Assembly (NCBI GenBank): GCA_007258455.2
Contig: VDFB02193867.1
Span: forward strand, 529,824,863-529,888,862
DNA from: Sequoia sempervirens
Taxonomy: Eukaryota; Streptophyta; Pinopsida; Cupressales; Cupressaceae
Direction of reading: 5' to 3'
DNA: 64,000 bases
The position numbers and the translations under genes were made by a program. Below the pieces are notes generated by a model. That model saw only the letters and a program-made list of their open reading frames with translations, was not told the DNA's origin and made no database searches. Positions within the stretch are counted from its first letter, which is position 1. Each line of letters begins with the position of its first letter. Of this stretch, positions 1 to 12,201 are shown piece by piece.

Positions 1-502
1 TTTTCTTCTCTTTGATGATGATGCCAAAAAGTTTCTTCTACCTCCCAAGAAGGTTACTCATAAATTTATAGTATTCCTAAACTCCTCGAAACTAAAATTT
101 ATCGTAGACTTGTCGCTATCATTGACCTCAAATTTAGAAAGTATGAACTTTATAAATGTCATTGTGTTTACAAAGTCCAATCTTTTATTTTAAACACTAA
201 CTTATTTTTTACGTAAAGATTAATAATATTATTTAAATCCAAAATTTGATATGACTATCTCTCCACATCAACGATTCGCTAAAAGGAAAAAATGTTTCTT
301 TACTGTAAAATAGAATTTGATTGTATTGTTGACTTGCAAAATTCAACTGGTAAGATCGTTTCTAACTTTGACACGGTTATTTCTCGCATAAGTTATATCT
401 TCTATGATAAAATGTTCGCAGAAGATACACAAAAAACCTGACACGGAATACAAGGATAAAGCGATGCCAATAATTTATATGAGATGGCATAAATGTATCG
501 AT
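1..502. other. Flank downstream of the laccase relic; no gene seen
   Basis: AT-rich sequence beyond the laccase stop codon. I see no sustained reading frame and no clear repeat boundary. The first ~200 bases hold short open stretches without any motif I can name. The polyadenylation region of the laccase relic should lie here, but no signal stands out. Confidence 0.4.
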
Positions 503-3500
503 TTAACACTGTGGCAGACCAGGTGGAGGAGGAAGAGGAAGAGATTCTGATTTCATCGGACCGTCCTCCACAATGAATACCATGCCAAAGCCAAATTCTG
601 AATGAGATTCGAAATGGCAATTCATCAACCAAACTCCTGACACAGGAAGAAAAACAATAAATCTACCTTACTTGCGATCCAAATACAATCTTTAATTACA
701 GATTAAAGAGAAATGCATAGAAATCTCTAAGATACCTCACCTGGATTGTTAGGTGTAAATCTGATGGCTGTCCACCCGCCAGGAGGAATTCCCACGGTGT
801 TCAACATCTGAGGATCTACCACGTTGAAGTTGGCAGGATCCTTTTGGGGATTAAATTACCAAATCCCTGTCCCTCGACAAAAAAATCATGGCCGTGGAGG
901 TGTATAGGATGGTTCTCTATGGTACGAGTAGCGGTATTCTGAAACACTATCTGCACATTGGAATTGAATTTCAGAACCTTAACTTTAGTCCCCAGCTGGC
1001 AGTCCCAAATACTCCGCGGGAGTGGAAGATCCTGTTGAGTATAATTAAATTCCAAGGGAGGAGTGTCTGGGAAATCTTTTGTGAAAACTCCGTCGATGCC
1101 ATAGTAATAAGCGTGTAAAATAGCTATATCCAGTGTGAGGAATGAAATGTTACTGAAGCTTCCAACCGCTATACTGCCGTCCAACTCGGCGCAGGAGTCT
1201 TTTGGGCAGCTGACAAGTCCAAAACCCTCTGTTATAAGCATTTCCTGGTCCACAGTCTGTGGAACAGAGGACTGTCGGCTTCTGAGGCGGGTGGTGAATT
1301 CGAATGCAGTTTGGGTATCATTGTGCGGTGGAAGGGCCGGCATTTGGGGCGGGTCGGAATCGCTGCTGCTGTGTCCTTCGTATTGTAGGATAGTGCTGGT
1401 TGTGGTATTTACGAAAGGAGCATGTCGAGGCTGGCTAATGTATACGCGGGTGGCTATGTAGTAAGCCCCGAGCGTTCGGGAGTAGTTAGAAGCACATCCA
1501 TTGTTTGACCCGCCTGTATGAGCACTAGTCCCGTGGTATATGGTTTTGTATACGACGCATCCATCGCCACAATGGTGAGTTTATGCTGGGCAATCTCGAA
1601 GAAGAATTCACGAATCATGGGAGCGTTCACAATCCTCATCAGGTACGTTTTCCCTCTGTTAACCACAACCCGAGCAGTATCTGCATTCACAATTTAATAG
1701 TTTTTTTTTGGGTTAATATTTTAGTTGATTTGGTTAATAGTATAAGTTGTCAAGTGATTTTAATACTCACATTTTTTATAAAATTTTATAAATAGTCAAA
1801 ACATTTATTTTATTGAACTTTTAAAGTTAAAAATTCATCATAATATTTTATATCTAATTAGTCAAAAAAATATTTTAGTTGGGATTAAATCATCAAAACA
1901 TTTATTTTATTAAACTTTTAAAGCCAAAAATTCATGAGAATATTTATATTTAATTAGATCATATTCACCCAAATTTTATAAGTTATAATAGAAAATTAAA
2001 TTAGTTTGTTAATAGTATTGTATAATTATTGATTACTTTAGGGTCATATTTCTAAATCACCATCATTGGTTTTATTTGTATTTGATGGGATAAATGTACC
2101 CATCGAACTCCATCTCCCATCAAGTTCGAAATTGTATTTGGATTGTTGAAGATTTATAATGTAATAGTTAGGATTAAATTTTGTGAGCCAAAATGTACTC
2201 ACAAAACTAGAATGTTCATGGGGCTTGAAATTGCATTTGGACCCCATAGGCATTGAATCTTTGTGGGTACATTTTGGCTCATGAAATCCATTGGTTAAAT
2301 GTACCCATTAAAATCCATTTCTCATCAAGCTCAAAATTGTATTGGGATTGTTGAAGATTTATAATTTATTAGTTAGGGATAAATTTTGTGAGGCAAAACA
2401 TACCCCCAAAACTCTAATGTCCATGGGGCTTGAAATTGCATCTGGACCCGTGGGCATTGAATTCTTGTGGGTAAATTTTGGCTCAAGAAATAGAACCAAA
2501 ACCATTAGATTATAAATAAAATTCACTATCGTGAAAAATAATTCAAGGATGATTTAAAATATTAAATACTTGATTTTAAATATTAAAGAATTAAAGAATT
2601 ATAAACATTAATACTACACTTGAAACTATTCAATGGCTACTACCATCAAACTCTTTTTTTCACAAGAATTTAATTTGTTTTAAAAAAGGATCCATCATGA
2701 TAATTAATTCATTTTCCTTTTTTTTTTGGTCAAGATTAATCAATTTTTTTTTACAAATTACAAGTGATTTAAAAAATCATTAACAAAATTAATTTAAAAA
2801 ATAAATAAAATCATTTTAAAAATTACTTATTTTTAAAAAATAAACAATCACCAACATTTTATATATTTTGTAAGAGGGTTTCTTAATGGTATCACTGCTC
2901 TTTTCCTGCTCATAGTTATCGCATAATATAATATTTTCTCATGTGTGTTTTCATTTCGGAGTAAGGCGACAAACCATTTGCAGAGCATGCATACAAATCC
3001 CCCTGCTGGCCGTTGATGGTGTATGCATCCGATTCCAAAGGCGCTGCTTCTCTTCGAAATGCATCGGCTGTCACATCTTCCACATTAACATTCCACCATT
3101 CCCCTATAAATTTTAGATGAGAAAAACGAACTGTTAGATCTGGGTAATTATCACGCAAACCGTAAATGCAATCTAACCAAGCATGGAAAAGTAGTCCCCT
3201 TTCTACCTAAGATGCTAGGAAACTCAACACCCGGTTTAGGAAAACGATAATTTTCCAATCCGGGGGTAAATGACTAAAGCTCCATGAACCGTAGCTCTAA
3301 GAAACGAGATATGCGCGTGCCACCATAGCGTCCCTTCCTGTTCTGCGATGGTAAAATTGTAGGTCAAAGCATTCCCAGGAGTAATGGGGCACTGCGTAAT
3401 GTAGGCTGGCCCATCAGCCCAGCACGATCTCAATTGCCTTACACCGTTCCTGCAAAAGCCCATAAACAATCTTGTATGACTGCACACATATGCATCTTGA

Positions 3501-3905
3501 AATCACCTATCCTCTGACTAATCTTCTCTGCTTGAAATTTAATATTAGGAATATTTTCTCTCACCAGTGCACTGTAACATTATAGGGGCCATTGTTCTGC
3601 ACTTGGACAACAACGTTGTCACCTTCATGAGCATATATAGTAGGGCCTGAAAACTGTCCATTCACCGTCCCAATTTCTTGTTCCTTGCACAGTCGAGTTA
3701 CCTTCCGAGTTCCAATCTGCAATAAACATAGCAATCCTCATGGTCAGATGTTACATTCAACTGGTGCCTAAGTTTTAATAGATTCGTCCATGGCAAAAAC
3801 AAATCCTCACAGTGAATTTGTGCTGAACAGACACCGTGGAGGCCGCCCGGGGTGTGAAGAGTGATAAGAATCAGACATAAATACTGATGAGCGTAGAAGC
3901 TCCAT
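503..3905 (-). pseudogene. Laccase (multicopper oxidase) pseudogene, six exons
   Basis: Laccases are secreted blue copper oxidases that oxidise monolignols and other phenols in the cell wall. Exons on the minus strand: 3905-3811 (signal peptide), 3716-3565, 3449-3207, 3103-2975, 1680-741, 636-503, all with GT..AG introns. Exon 2 is 152 nt and exon 4 is 129 nt, the sizes I recall for plant laccases; exon 3 is 243 nt, two short of the usual 245. Conserved pieces are [31 protein letters not shown] and GVWLMNCHFESH. Breaks: the signal-peptide exon needs frame changes; exon 3 shifts near 3248-3255; exon 5 shifts near 1463 and near 853-857 (one base missing each). Two type-3 copper ligands are Asn: HWHG reads HWNG (exons 2/3) and the first His of HCHxxxH reads Asn (exon 6). 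It is therefore a dead gene, or a catalytically null one if some shifts are assembly errors. Intron 4 is swollen to 1294 nt by repeats. Confidence 0.93.
2092..2500. repeat. Tandem duplication of a ~205-bp foldback unit in laccase intron 4
   Basis: Unit 1 (2092-2296) and unit 2 (2297-about 2500) both begin AAATGTACCCAT and run in parallel with many substitutions. Inside unit 1, positions 2178-2287 form a near-perfect palindrome: TGAGCCAAAATGTAC on the left is the exact reverse complement of GTACATTTTGGCTCA on the right, and pairing extends about 37 bp per arm with few mismatches. This looks like a small foldback or MITE-like element that was duplicated in tandem. It explains most of the extra length of this intron. 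Unit 2 keeps the same plan with more decay. Confidence 0.75.
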
Positions 3906-3963
3906 AATTGTAGTGGAACTGATCAACACTCTCTCTCATTTCCTGTAATTTTACTGCTTCAAA

Positions 3964-4025
3964 CATCTTCCGCTGGCCGAATATAGAATGAGGACATCTT
4001 CGACTGACCGAATATAGAATGAGGT
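3964..4025. repeat. Direct repeat, 2 x 31 bp, upstream of the laccase start
   Basis: Copies at 3964-3994 and 3995-4025 both begin CATCTTC and share CCGAATATAGAATGAGG. They lie 59-120 bp upstream of the inferred laccase ATG (3905, minus strand), so in the promoter or 5' leader. A duplication there could be regulatory or neutral; the sequence does not decide. No convincing TATA box was found next to it. Confidence 0.7.
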
Positions 4026-4029
4026 CACC

Positions 4030-7000
4030 TATTCAACACCTACAAATTTCCAAATACCAAGCATCTTCTCTTAAATGAAGATTCAATGTTCAAGCTCTCT
4101 ACTTTATGTTTCTTTCGTTTCTTTCCTTCACTTTTATTGGTCTGTCAATCGTTTTGATCAGATTCCGTCCTATTTTCTAGCACTCTGTCTAGCATTTGTC
4201 TCATTCAATGAGAGAATCTATTCATTTCAAATACTGTGGGATGCATTTCGCTTATATTGAATTTGTCGAGGTAATATTTAAGTCGCATTTATATAATTAT
4301 AATGGCTAGTTGGCACTCCGCATAGATTATATATAATATTTTGTGCACCATCTAAGTGTCAAAAAGTGAAAATTTGGCAAAAAAATATTGATTTCAATAC
4401 CTTACTTTTTATCATAAGGTGGAACACACTATTGACAGGTCACCCCATCACACCCAAACATCTATTGTCTATCTTGATATTTATACCTCTTGATCCTAGT
4501 TCAATTCCACAGTAATTTGTATTCATTTCTATTTCTAAGGTATATGAATGTAGTGGTACATTAGATTTATTGTTTACTATTATTCTCAAAGCTAAGTACA
4601 TGTATCCCTCAAATTTAATTTCCAAAAATAGTAATTGTAACTCGGACAATTTTTTTTACTATTTCAATCATTTTTTTTCAAGTTTACTTGTGTTTGGTTT
4701 TCTTCCATTTATATAGCTAGCCTACATTAAACTATGAGAATATTATATTTTCCTTTATATTATTTGTGAACATTTGGTTACACCTCCTAGAGTTTAATCT
4801 AAGGATTATAACTTCATTGATTTTATGATATTCAAAATCTAACATAATTATTAGTTTAATCATTCATTTTTGAATTTTCTTAGGGTTTAAGTTCATGTCA
4901 TTTCCTCGCATATGTAGTAAACCTTTATTATGGTTTGGATATTTCATATCCAACCCTAATCTATTCTTACCTAATGGCTTTGTTTAAGTCCCATTCCTTG
5001 GATGATATGCATGCATGCTAGATGATGGTAGGTTCTTGTCCTTCATTACACATAAAAAATATATCCTTGATATTATCATGACATGTTATACGAAGGATAG
5101 GGATATGTCTTATATGAAGTTTTTTTCTATCACATCATTGCTTTTCCTTAATTTTTTGAGTTTTTTAATTCACACCCATGCTTATTAGATACATTGATGC
5201 CATTTATTTGTTCATATTAAAGGGTGAATTTATGGAATAGATTGTTTTCTACATTAACCATGTGATTATTCAATGTTTCACTGTTCACAAACTCCATCCA
5301 TCATCCTTCTTTGGTGCTTACATGAATAGCATTTTTTTATCAAATGAGGCTTTCTCTAAAATTCCCTTTTTCAATAAATATAGAACTTTTTTACTCACCT
5401 CTTCATTTTTGGAAAGGCTTAATCTATCAAGCAATCTTGCTAGGGTTAATCTATAAACTAAATCCTAGTCTTATGGAGTTTTGAATCATCATAAATTTAG
5501 GAGGAACCTATTTGGAAGGAAAATACAGTTCTTGGTAGTGTTCTTAAAAGAAGAGAAGGAAATAGTAAATTTAATATCCTTTAGAATTTTGAGAATAGGT
5601 TTGTGATTCATGATTTTGTAGCTTCCACTATTCCAGGGAAGATCAAGAATTTTGGAGATATAGTAATTCCTATTCATATTAAATTTGGTACTAAATTTAT
5701 CTACATTCATAGTAACAAGATCATCATTATTTGTTAAAATATTAAAGGCATCACTTACCTTTGGTAACATTGTATTGGAAGGTTTGATATGATTTAGTGA
5801 GAAGACAGTATTATTTCATTTTCTTGGTAATATCATTGCAAAACAATAGGAAAAAATTCTTAATTTTAATTAAAAATGGCCATGGGGTATAAAGTGTATG
5901 GTTTTTGTATAGCAGCGAATTTGCGCCCCTCTTGCAAATTCCCCTTTCACACCCCTCCACCTTAGAAAATCAAACCTGACTAAGAAATTCCACATCGCCT
6001 ATTTGAGGTGCATCTAATTGGCGCTTGTCCTTTCTGTCGATGGGGGAATTTTTGTCAGGGACGCACGTGGTGCGAAAAATTCTATGTGACACACTGTTGT
6101 CCTTGACATATTCCTATCTTTCAAATCCATAGGTACATTACATTCCTCATTGGATATGAAACATAATGCCTCTATGTCAACCATCCAACCCAAGAACAAC
6201 CCTTTCCCTCCATTTCCATCTTCAAATGGCTTTTTTTCACTATCACTTCATCCTTTTATAAATTCATTCGATCTTCCACAATCTCTAGAAAATTTTTACA
6301 TAGCTAGCTTGATCTCTTGAGAATTTCTTAACTTGTTGCTCCATCAACTTCATCAAGAACGTGTTGTGCAACCATAGAAGCTACGAGTTTGGTGTCTTGC
6401 AAGACCTCCTTCATCACCACTATGGTCGTGTAGACTTTTTCAAATTCGTAGTCTTGCATTCTCCCTTCATTAGCCTTGAGTTCCTTTGGGTGGAGGTGGT
6501 ATTACTTCACTACATCCTTCTTTCATTGTGGTTTGATAGAGTAGCGTTGTGTTTTTTGTAGTATTCAATGTTCTCCTTTCTAGCATTTCCTTTATCATAT
6601 TTGTATTCTTCTTTACCTATCTAGCTATCCGTGGAGGTGGAAACACCAAAGCAAGGGTTTGACTAAGAAAAAACCTTATACATCCCCAACATTTTTCCTC
6701 TCTCAGGTGTGTGTAGATGCGTGCACGTGTGGAGCTTGCTCATAAATTGGACTCTTATTGAGTTGATCTTTGTCATCTTCATTTTCATTATCTCCTCTAT
6801 CACTTTCATAGTTATTTCTTGTTTTCTCATATTTATCATTCTATTTAATGCATTAAAATTCATTGGCTAGACTATTAGTAGGTATTTTTGTATTACGTAT
6901 TATACTTTTAAAATTTTCACCTGTACGGATGCCAGTGCCCCAGATAGACACCAGTGCACCGTACTATCATCCCTCGCCCACACTATTGTCCTCGGGCAAG

Positions 7001-7560
7001 GAGTTGTTTGAGGTACGATTCAAGTTCCATAAACTAGCTTGTTTAGCCCCATCCAAACATTCGGATTAGTAGAGTGACAAAAGCACTTGAGAGTGCTCTT
7101 CATTGTCTATCCTTGACCTAAAACGCCCGCTTAGCTTGAGGTAAGTTAGGTAATCCCTTTGCTCTCAACTCTCTATGACTTGGAGGCTTGTTGTGGTTTT
7201 TCCCCCTACCTTATATTTTAGTGAACCCGATGTGAACCATTTTGGTTTCATTTAGCAATGCTAAAAGGCCCTTTCATTGTATCCTAGGAGTGTTGTGGGT
7301 GTGTGTGTTGTGAGGCGTGTCACCTTGCAACCCAACCTATGAACCCTAGTGGTGTAGTTGGATGGTCCCATAGGCATCATGGAATGAAACCTTAGTTGGG
7401 TCACTACCTAATTATGAAACCTTTTGGGGCTATGTGATAGTTCCATCTAGTATACATGATGACCTTTTTACATCTACCCATCCCATTTATGCAAACTGCG
7501 AGTAGTTCTCCTGGCATAACATTCACCTCGTAGGACCTTCCAATGAACTATAACAAAGAG
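4030..7560. other. Anonymous AT-rich sequence; no gene seen
   Basis: Only short random-looking open frames are present. Patches of higher GC (5920-6130 and 6920-7010) suggest old repeat debris, but I recognise no LTR ends, primer sites, transposase motifs or splice-bounded coding stretches. A transcribed gene with very small exons cannot be excluded. Confidence 0.4.
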
Positions 7561-7579
7561 CCATCTCCCTTATACATCC

Positions 7580-7954
7580 CCGCATGAATCAATAGAAACA
7601 CTGTAATAGGTGTTCTTGTTGACCCAATGTGTCGGGTGAATGTCATTATTGAGGAGATTATGCTGATTAATTTCCTGCACAAAGATGGACCGTATGATGA
7701 ATCTAAGTACCAATTGTAGGCATGATGGAATTTTTGTACCTCCCCTTGGATGCATTACCTTGTCGGTCCTAGTTGGACCTAAATCAGTGAATTTACTCTT
7801 TGACATAATCTCAGGGTCTGAACTCTTAAGGGTGAAAATGGCTATCCCTTGGTTGGTCGATATGAATACAGTTTTCTTGGTAGTGCATAAATGTCTAAAA
7901 TTCATCCATGAGGGTAGAGTTCATGTAGCCCATGACACCAGTTATAAACTATAA
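7580..7954 (+). pseudogene. Degenerate gypsy-type retropepsin fragment
   Basis: One frame at about 7600-7685 reads VLVDPMCRVNVIIEEIM, resembling the active-site stretch of plant gypsy proteases (normally LxDxGSxVNV) with the catalytic triplet altered. After a frame change, 7685-7954 continues without stops and contains MAIPWLVDMNTVFLVVHKCL followed by KFIHEGRVHVAHDT. This resembles the downstream part of the same domain, where intact relatives have a GRPWL...aiPs.lHqclKF pattern. No reverse transcriptase follows in any frame I read. It is a relic of a gypsy polyprotein; the assignment rests on pattern similarity alone. Confidence 0.4.
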
Positions 7955-8245
7955 ATTTCACATGGTGGCTACTCGCTGGATCACTTCTTTCCTACGCTCA
8001 TTGGTCCACTTCTTCCTAAGAGAGACCTCTTGTACCAAACTAATGTAAAGTACAAGAGTGAATGGTTAACACCTAAAGTAAGGTACCCTCCTTCTCCCTA
8101 TGTTGTCTCACATAGGGCTTGCCTGAAAGCTAATAGTGATGCCACCTTGGCATAGAGAAGGGAGTAAGAGAAGCATGCTTAAAGTTCTTCTTCCTCCTCT
8201 TCTATTGTCCCACTTCTCACTCCCTCTCACCCTGTTGCGACATCA

Positions 8246-9016
8246 TTGGATTCTACTCCTTGGTGCTTGCTAGAGAACCCAATGGTGCCCACTAGGAAAA
8301 ATCCTAAGCATCCAACATTTGAACTTCCCATTCTACCCACGGGCCCTTGTCTTAAAATCTATGGTAAGGGGAAGGGTCCTCATGGGGATTTTTCTATATC
8401 TCGACCTTCACAGCCTCCTACCATTCCTGCCCCCAAGGAGGTGAATTGGAAGAGGCCCGCCACTGAGGTGTTAGATCTTACTTCCCCCATTGTTTTTCCA
8501 ACCTCCTATCAATGTCTTCCTCCTATTATAATCTAGGAATCACTCCCTCCATCAGAAACGACCGTAATAGACACTCTAATGGTTAAATATGATCCCTTTG
8601 TTCCATCTCATCCTCTAACCTTTAGCTCTTAGAGTCGCAAGAATCACCTTGTGTGTGAACGCAAGCATTGAAAAAAGGCTTTGGCTACTGAGAAGGCTAC
8701 TTTGCAAAGGAAGGAGGAGGATTTTGAAATTCCTACTTTGGCACCTTTTGCCACATCTTCCTCTCTGATCCCTTTTGCTTCAATTATATCAGCTTTAGTT
8801 CTACTTTCAGCTCCTGCTACGAGTGTAAGCATTCCTAACCCTAAGAGGGTGAACGTGTATATTGCTCCTTCGATTGAGCTACGTCTTTTGATGTCCCTCC
8901 TAGACATCTCACTACTTTTGAAGCTCGTGAACGTGCCAAACACCTTGGTGGTGTCTGTGATGGTCTTCTCCTCCTCCATTGCACCTTTCAACTCGGTGAG
9001 CCTAGCAATGAATTAA
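8246..9016 (+). pseudogene. Unidentified ORF debris, proline-rich, possibly retroelement
   Basis: Two overlapping open stretches (8246-8536 and 8681-9016) lie downstream of the protease-like fragment on the same strand. The first is rich in Pro and Lys (for example SRPSQPPTIPAPKEVNWKRP); the second begins with a charged run and becomes Ser/Leu/Val-rich. Neither has a motif I can name. Position and strand suggest they belong to the same decayed retroelement as 7580-7954, but that is inference only. Confidence 0.2.
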
Positions 9017-9131
9017 CAAATGACACTCTTATGAACTACATGTTTAATTCTTTGGACAAGGTCCCAACCCTTTCAACTATCTTTGCAAAATTTCTAACCT
9101 TCACCCTGGACAGGAATTGAACAAAGGAGAC

Positions 9132-9324
9132 AACAAATAGAAACTCATAAACTAAGGATTAAATGCTGGAATATGCAGTGAAAAATGTGCAACTGGACTA
9201 AAATGTGAAACTCATAAACTAAAATTTTGGAAAGTAAATTTGAAATGCAGAAATAACAAATAGAAACTCAAAAATTGAGGATTAAATGCCAGAATATGTA
9301 GTGAAAAATGTGCAACTGGACTAA
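9132..9324. repeat. Two copies of a ~70-bp block, period 123 bp
   Basis: 9132-9201 and 9255-9324 share AACAAATAGAAACTCA, GGATTAAATG and GTGAAAAATGTGCAACTGG in the same order. They lie at the inner edge of the G1 3' LTR. The duplication obscures where that LTR really ends, so the 9130 boundary of G1 is approximate. Confidence 0.75.
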
Positions 9325-11045
9325 GTCACTTAAGGTGGTGAATGAGTAGATCGGTACTGAGTTTTTGAATGTTTTTAGATTTCTTTTTAATTGGTTTCTA
9401 TGCTTTCTATGTTTTCTTATGCATGTATAATATTAAAATGAATAATCTTATTTTTTTTAATGAAATGAAATGCAAAAATTCAAGCTATATGAGCTTTTCA
9501 CTAATGCAAATTTGGAAACCCTAGGATGCAAGTTAAAAAATGAAAAATGCAATGTAATGCAAATGTGAGCTATTCCTAGGATGTAAATGCACTTGAAATC
9601 AGAAATATGATGTTCCAAAGGTAGGTTCACCAAAATGAACCAAATATTTTTGGATGTATGGGCTCTCTTACACTTCTATGGTTTTGCACCTAACAGGAGA
9701 GAGGTATCCAAAATTCTTAATGACTCACTCAAGAATAAGACCTTGAGATTCCAATGCAAAGATGATTGAAATTTGTCTAAGGGGAATGTCCTAGATGCAA
9801 ATAATTGATAAAAGAGATTAACTAATAATGCAAAACTAATTAAATGCAAGATGTTTGAAAACATGCTATGATATGTAAAATGAACTAAAAATGCAAGTAA
9901 ATTGTAACATAAATTAAGGAGATTTAAAAGTGAACCATAGATTTTTGGGTTGTATGGTGCTATGACTCTCTTGCTCAATTAGGGTTTTTCACCTAGAGGA
10001 GAGAGATAGACCCCACACAAAATCTAGATGGTTCACTCAAACTAATGCAAGTACAATGAAAATAAGCCTAAATGAAATGCCCTAAATGCAATGAATTGAT
10101 AAAATGGATTGCTTATTTATGCAAAACTAAAGAAATATGAAGTGTTTGAAAACACATTGTTCTATGCAAAAGACCTATAAAAATTAATAGAATTCCAAGT
10201 TAAACACAAAAGAAAGTTGTAAAATAGAATGTGTGCACCTACAAACTTGTTGGAGAGTGGAAATGACTCTGAAATTCTAAAGATGTTGACTTTTAGGCCT
10301 AGTGGGACTCATTTTCCATTTTGAACGAATCAGTCCCAATTCTACAAAGCTACATTAGGGCCTATTTTAGCGAAATGGGTGTCCAAATATGCAAAAATCT
10401 CTAAAAATAGGTACAATGGGACTCATTGCCCACTCTAGGTGAATTAGTCTATTTTGTATTTTATGAATACTCAAAAATGGAATTTGAAGCTTCCGGTTTA
10501 CTCAATCTACACCTCCAAGTGTCTCGATCCAAAACCTTGATTTTTAGCATTGTTGGTGACTTTTTGTGTTTATTTTTGCCTTGTAAAAGCGGAGATGACT
10601 TCAACAAGTTTGCAACCTAATATTCAATCATGTCCAAGCCATCTAAACACCTAAATATGCAATCACACAAGGAAAAGATAGAAAGTGTTGATTGTTACGT
10701 ATTGGGGGTTTGCCTTGGTCAAACCCCATTTAGGTAATTAAACTAAAATGAAGAAATAAGATAATGAAAAAAGAAACAATGCAATTAGAGACTTTCCATG
10801 ATGAAGGACCTTGCTCTTGAATACCTTGATGATGTTCTTGAAGATGCTACCTTGTGAAGACTCAAAATGCTAAACCCTAGCTTGCTTGAGTTGAGATAGA
10901 TTATGAATAATGAATTAGGGTTTAAAGGTCTCTTTTTTTAGAGGAGTGTTAAGAATAAGGGTCATGATCAATGACCAAGATTAAATTAGAAAATAATTTA
11001 ATCAAGGGTGGAGGTTAATTGAGAGACATGGATAGATAAATAATT

Positions 11046-12132
11046 TGTTGGAAGAATTAGTAGGTTATCTATATGTTATTATTGATGTCACCATGTTGGT
11101 AGCTTGGTATGGTAGTCTAAACTAGTGTGTATAACAGACTTATCTTCTTTGGAGGTAGATACGATATTTTGGTGCCTCTTAGGTATTCTAGTCTACATTT
11201 CTCCATAGTTGATTATTTCTTATTGCAATTTTGGGAAATTACTTATGAATTTTAAAGGCATGTATGATAAGGTTATTTCATGCTCTAGTGCTCATATGAC
11301 GAAGTGACATTATTTTTTTGGTTGCGTTGAAGTCTATTTCTAGCCAACCTGTTAAGATAATTTTGTTATGATATGAAAACTTATGTGCAATCTATTTCTT
11401 GGTTTGAGCTGACATAATCTAATGTGCTAAAAGTTGAATTGCATGTTTGGAAATATTTTGTGAACTATTGGAGCCAATAGTTGATATTTTTTATAAATGA
11501 ATTGCATCTAATTAGGCTGACCTAATTCATGCTTGCAATGGAGATCAGACATAAATTTATGGCAAATAGTTTTTCAAAAGTATGGATGGTAGACAATAGA
11601 GAAGAGATAGAAGAAATAGTGAGTGAGTAATGAATGTGAATGGGTGATCAGAAAGGCAACAGTTGATGTGAAAATGATTGAAGAATGAAGGGTGTAAATT
11701 TTGCATACTGAGCATCTTCTAAACTATATCGACACATGATAGGTGCATCTTTCCAATTCATTTTGGGTTGTCAAGCCTTATTCTATTTTGTATAATCTTG
11801 TGTAGGTAGTGAGCCTCCCTGTTGGATAGTGAGTCCTTTTTGTAGGCAGTGATCCTTTGTACTTGGACAGTGAGTCCTTTTTGGTAGTGAGCCTCTTTTT
11901 AAAATACTATATAGTGTGAGTTAACCCTCACCATGGTTTTTCCCTTATTCGGTTTTCCATGTAAAAATATGGTTTTTATTGTGTTGATTTACTTTATGTT
12001 ATTTATGTTTCATGCTCATATTTAATAAAAAAATAGTGTGGTTGAAGAATTGATAAGTGATAAATTTTTAAGCTTGAATTTGTGTGACAATTGATTCAAC
12101 CCCTCTCTTAGTTTCCCTACGCCTATTTAACA
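11046..12132 (+). repeat. E1 5' LTR
   Basis: 1087 bp, TG...CA ends, directly followed two bases later by the primer-binding site. Matches 15480-16563 throughout with scattered substitutions, so the insertion is old rather than recent. Confidence 0.9.
11808..11914 (+). promoter_or_regulatory. E1 LTR promoter: five AGTGAG boxes plus TATATAG
   Basis: Within U3, the box AGTGAG(T/C)C or a close variant recurs at 11808, 11828, 11848, 11869 and 11886, about every 20 bp. A TATA-like TATATAG follows at 11908-11914. The same arrangement is present in the 3' LTR (boxes from 16236, then CTATATAG) and, more loosely, in E2 and E3. An array of short repeats upstream of a TATA box is typical of LTR enhancers, so this is probably the transcription control region. 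Function is inferred. Confidence 0.5.
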
Positions 12133-12134
12133 AT

Positions 12135-12144
12135 TGGTATCAGA
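12135..12144 (+). other. E1 primer-binding site (initiator Met tRNA)
   Basis: TGGTATCAGA starts two bases after the 5' LTR. It matches the complement of the 3' end of plant initiator methionine tRNA (TGGTATCAGAGC), with the last positions altered. It marks the start of reverse transcription. Confidence 0.85.
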
Positions 12145-12201
12145 TACTTTGGTTCCTTGCTGAAGAGCTTAACCACTTGAGGAGGATCCTGAAGGCTGGT
12201 T

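Noticed and set aside
888..1461. Two plus-strand frames over the laccase region
   Set aside because: They are antisense to laccase exon 5, which has clear laccase motifs on the minus strand.
503..3905. Reading the laccase as an intact functional gene
   Set aside because: Several frame changes and two lost copper ligands. Assembly errors could explain single-base shifts but not both Asn substitutions.
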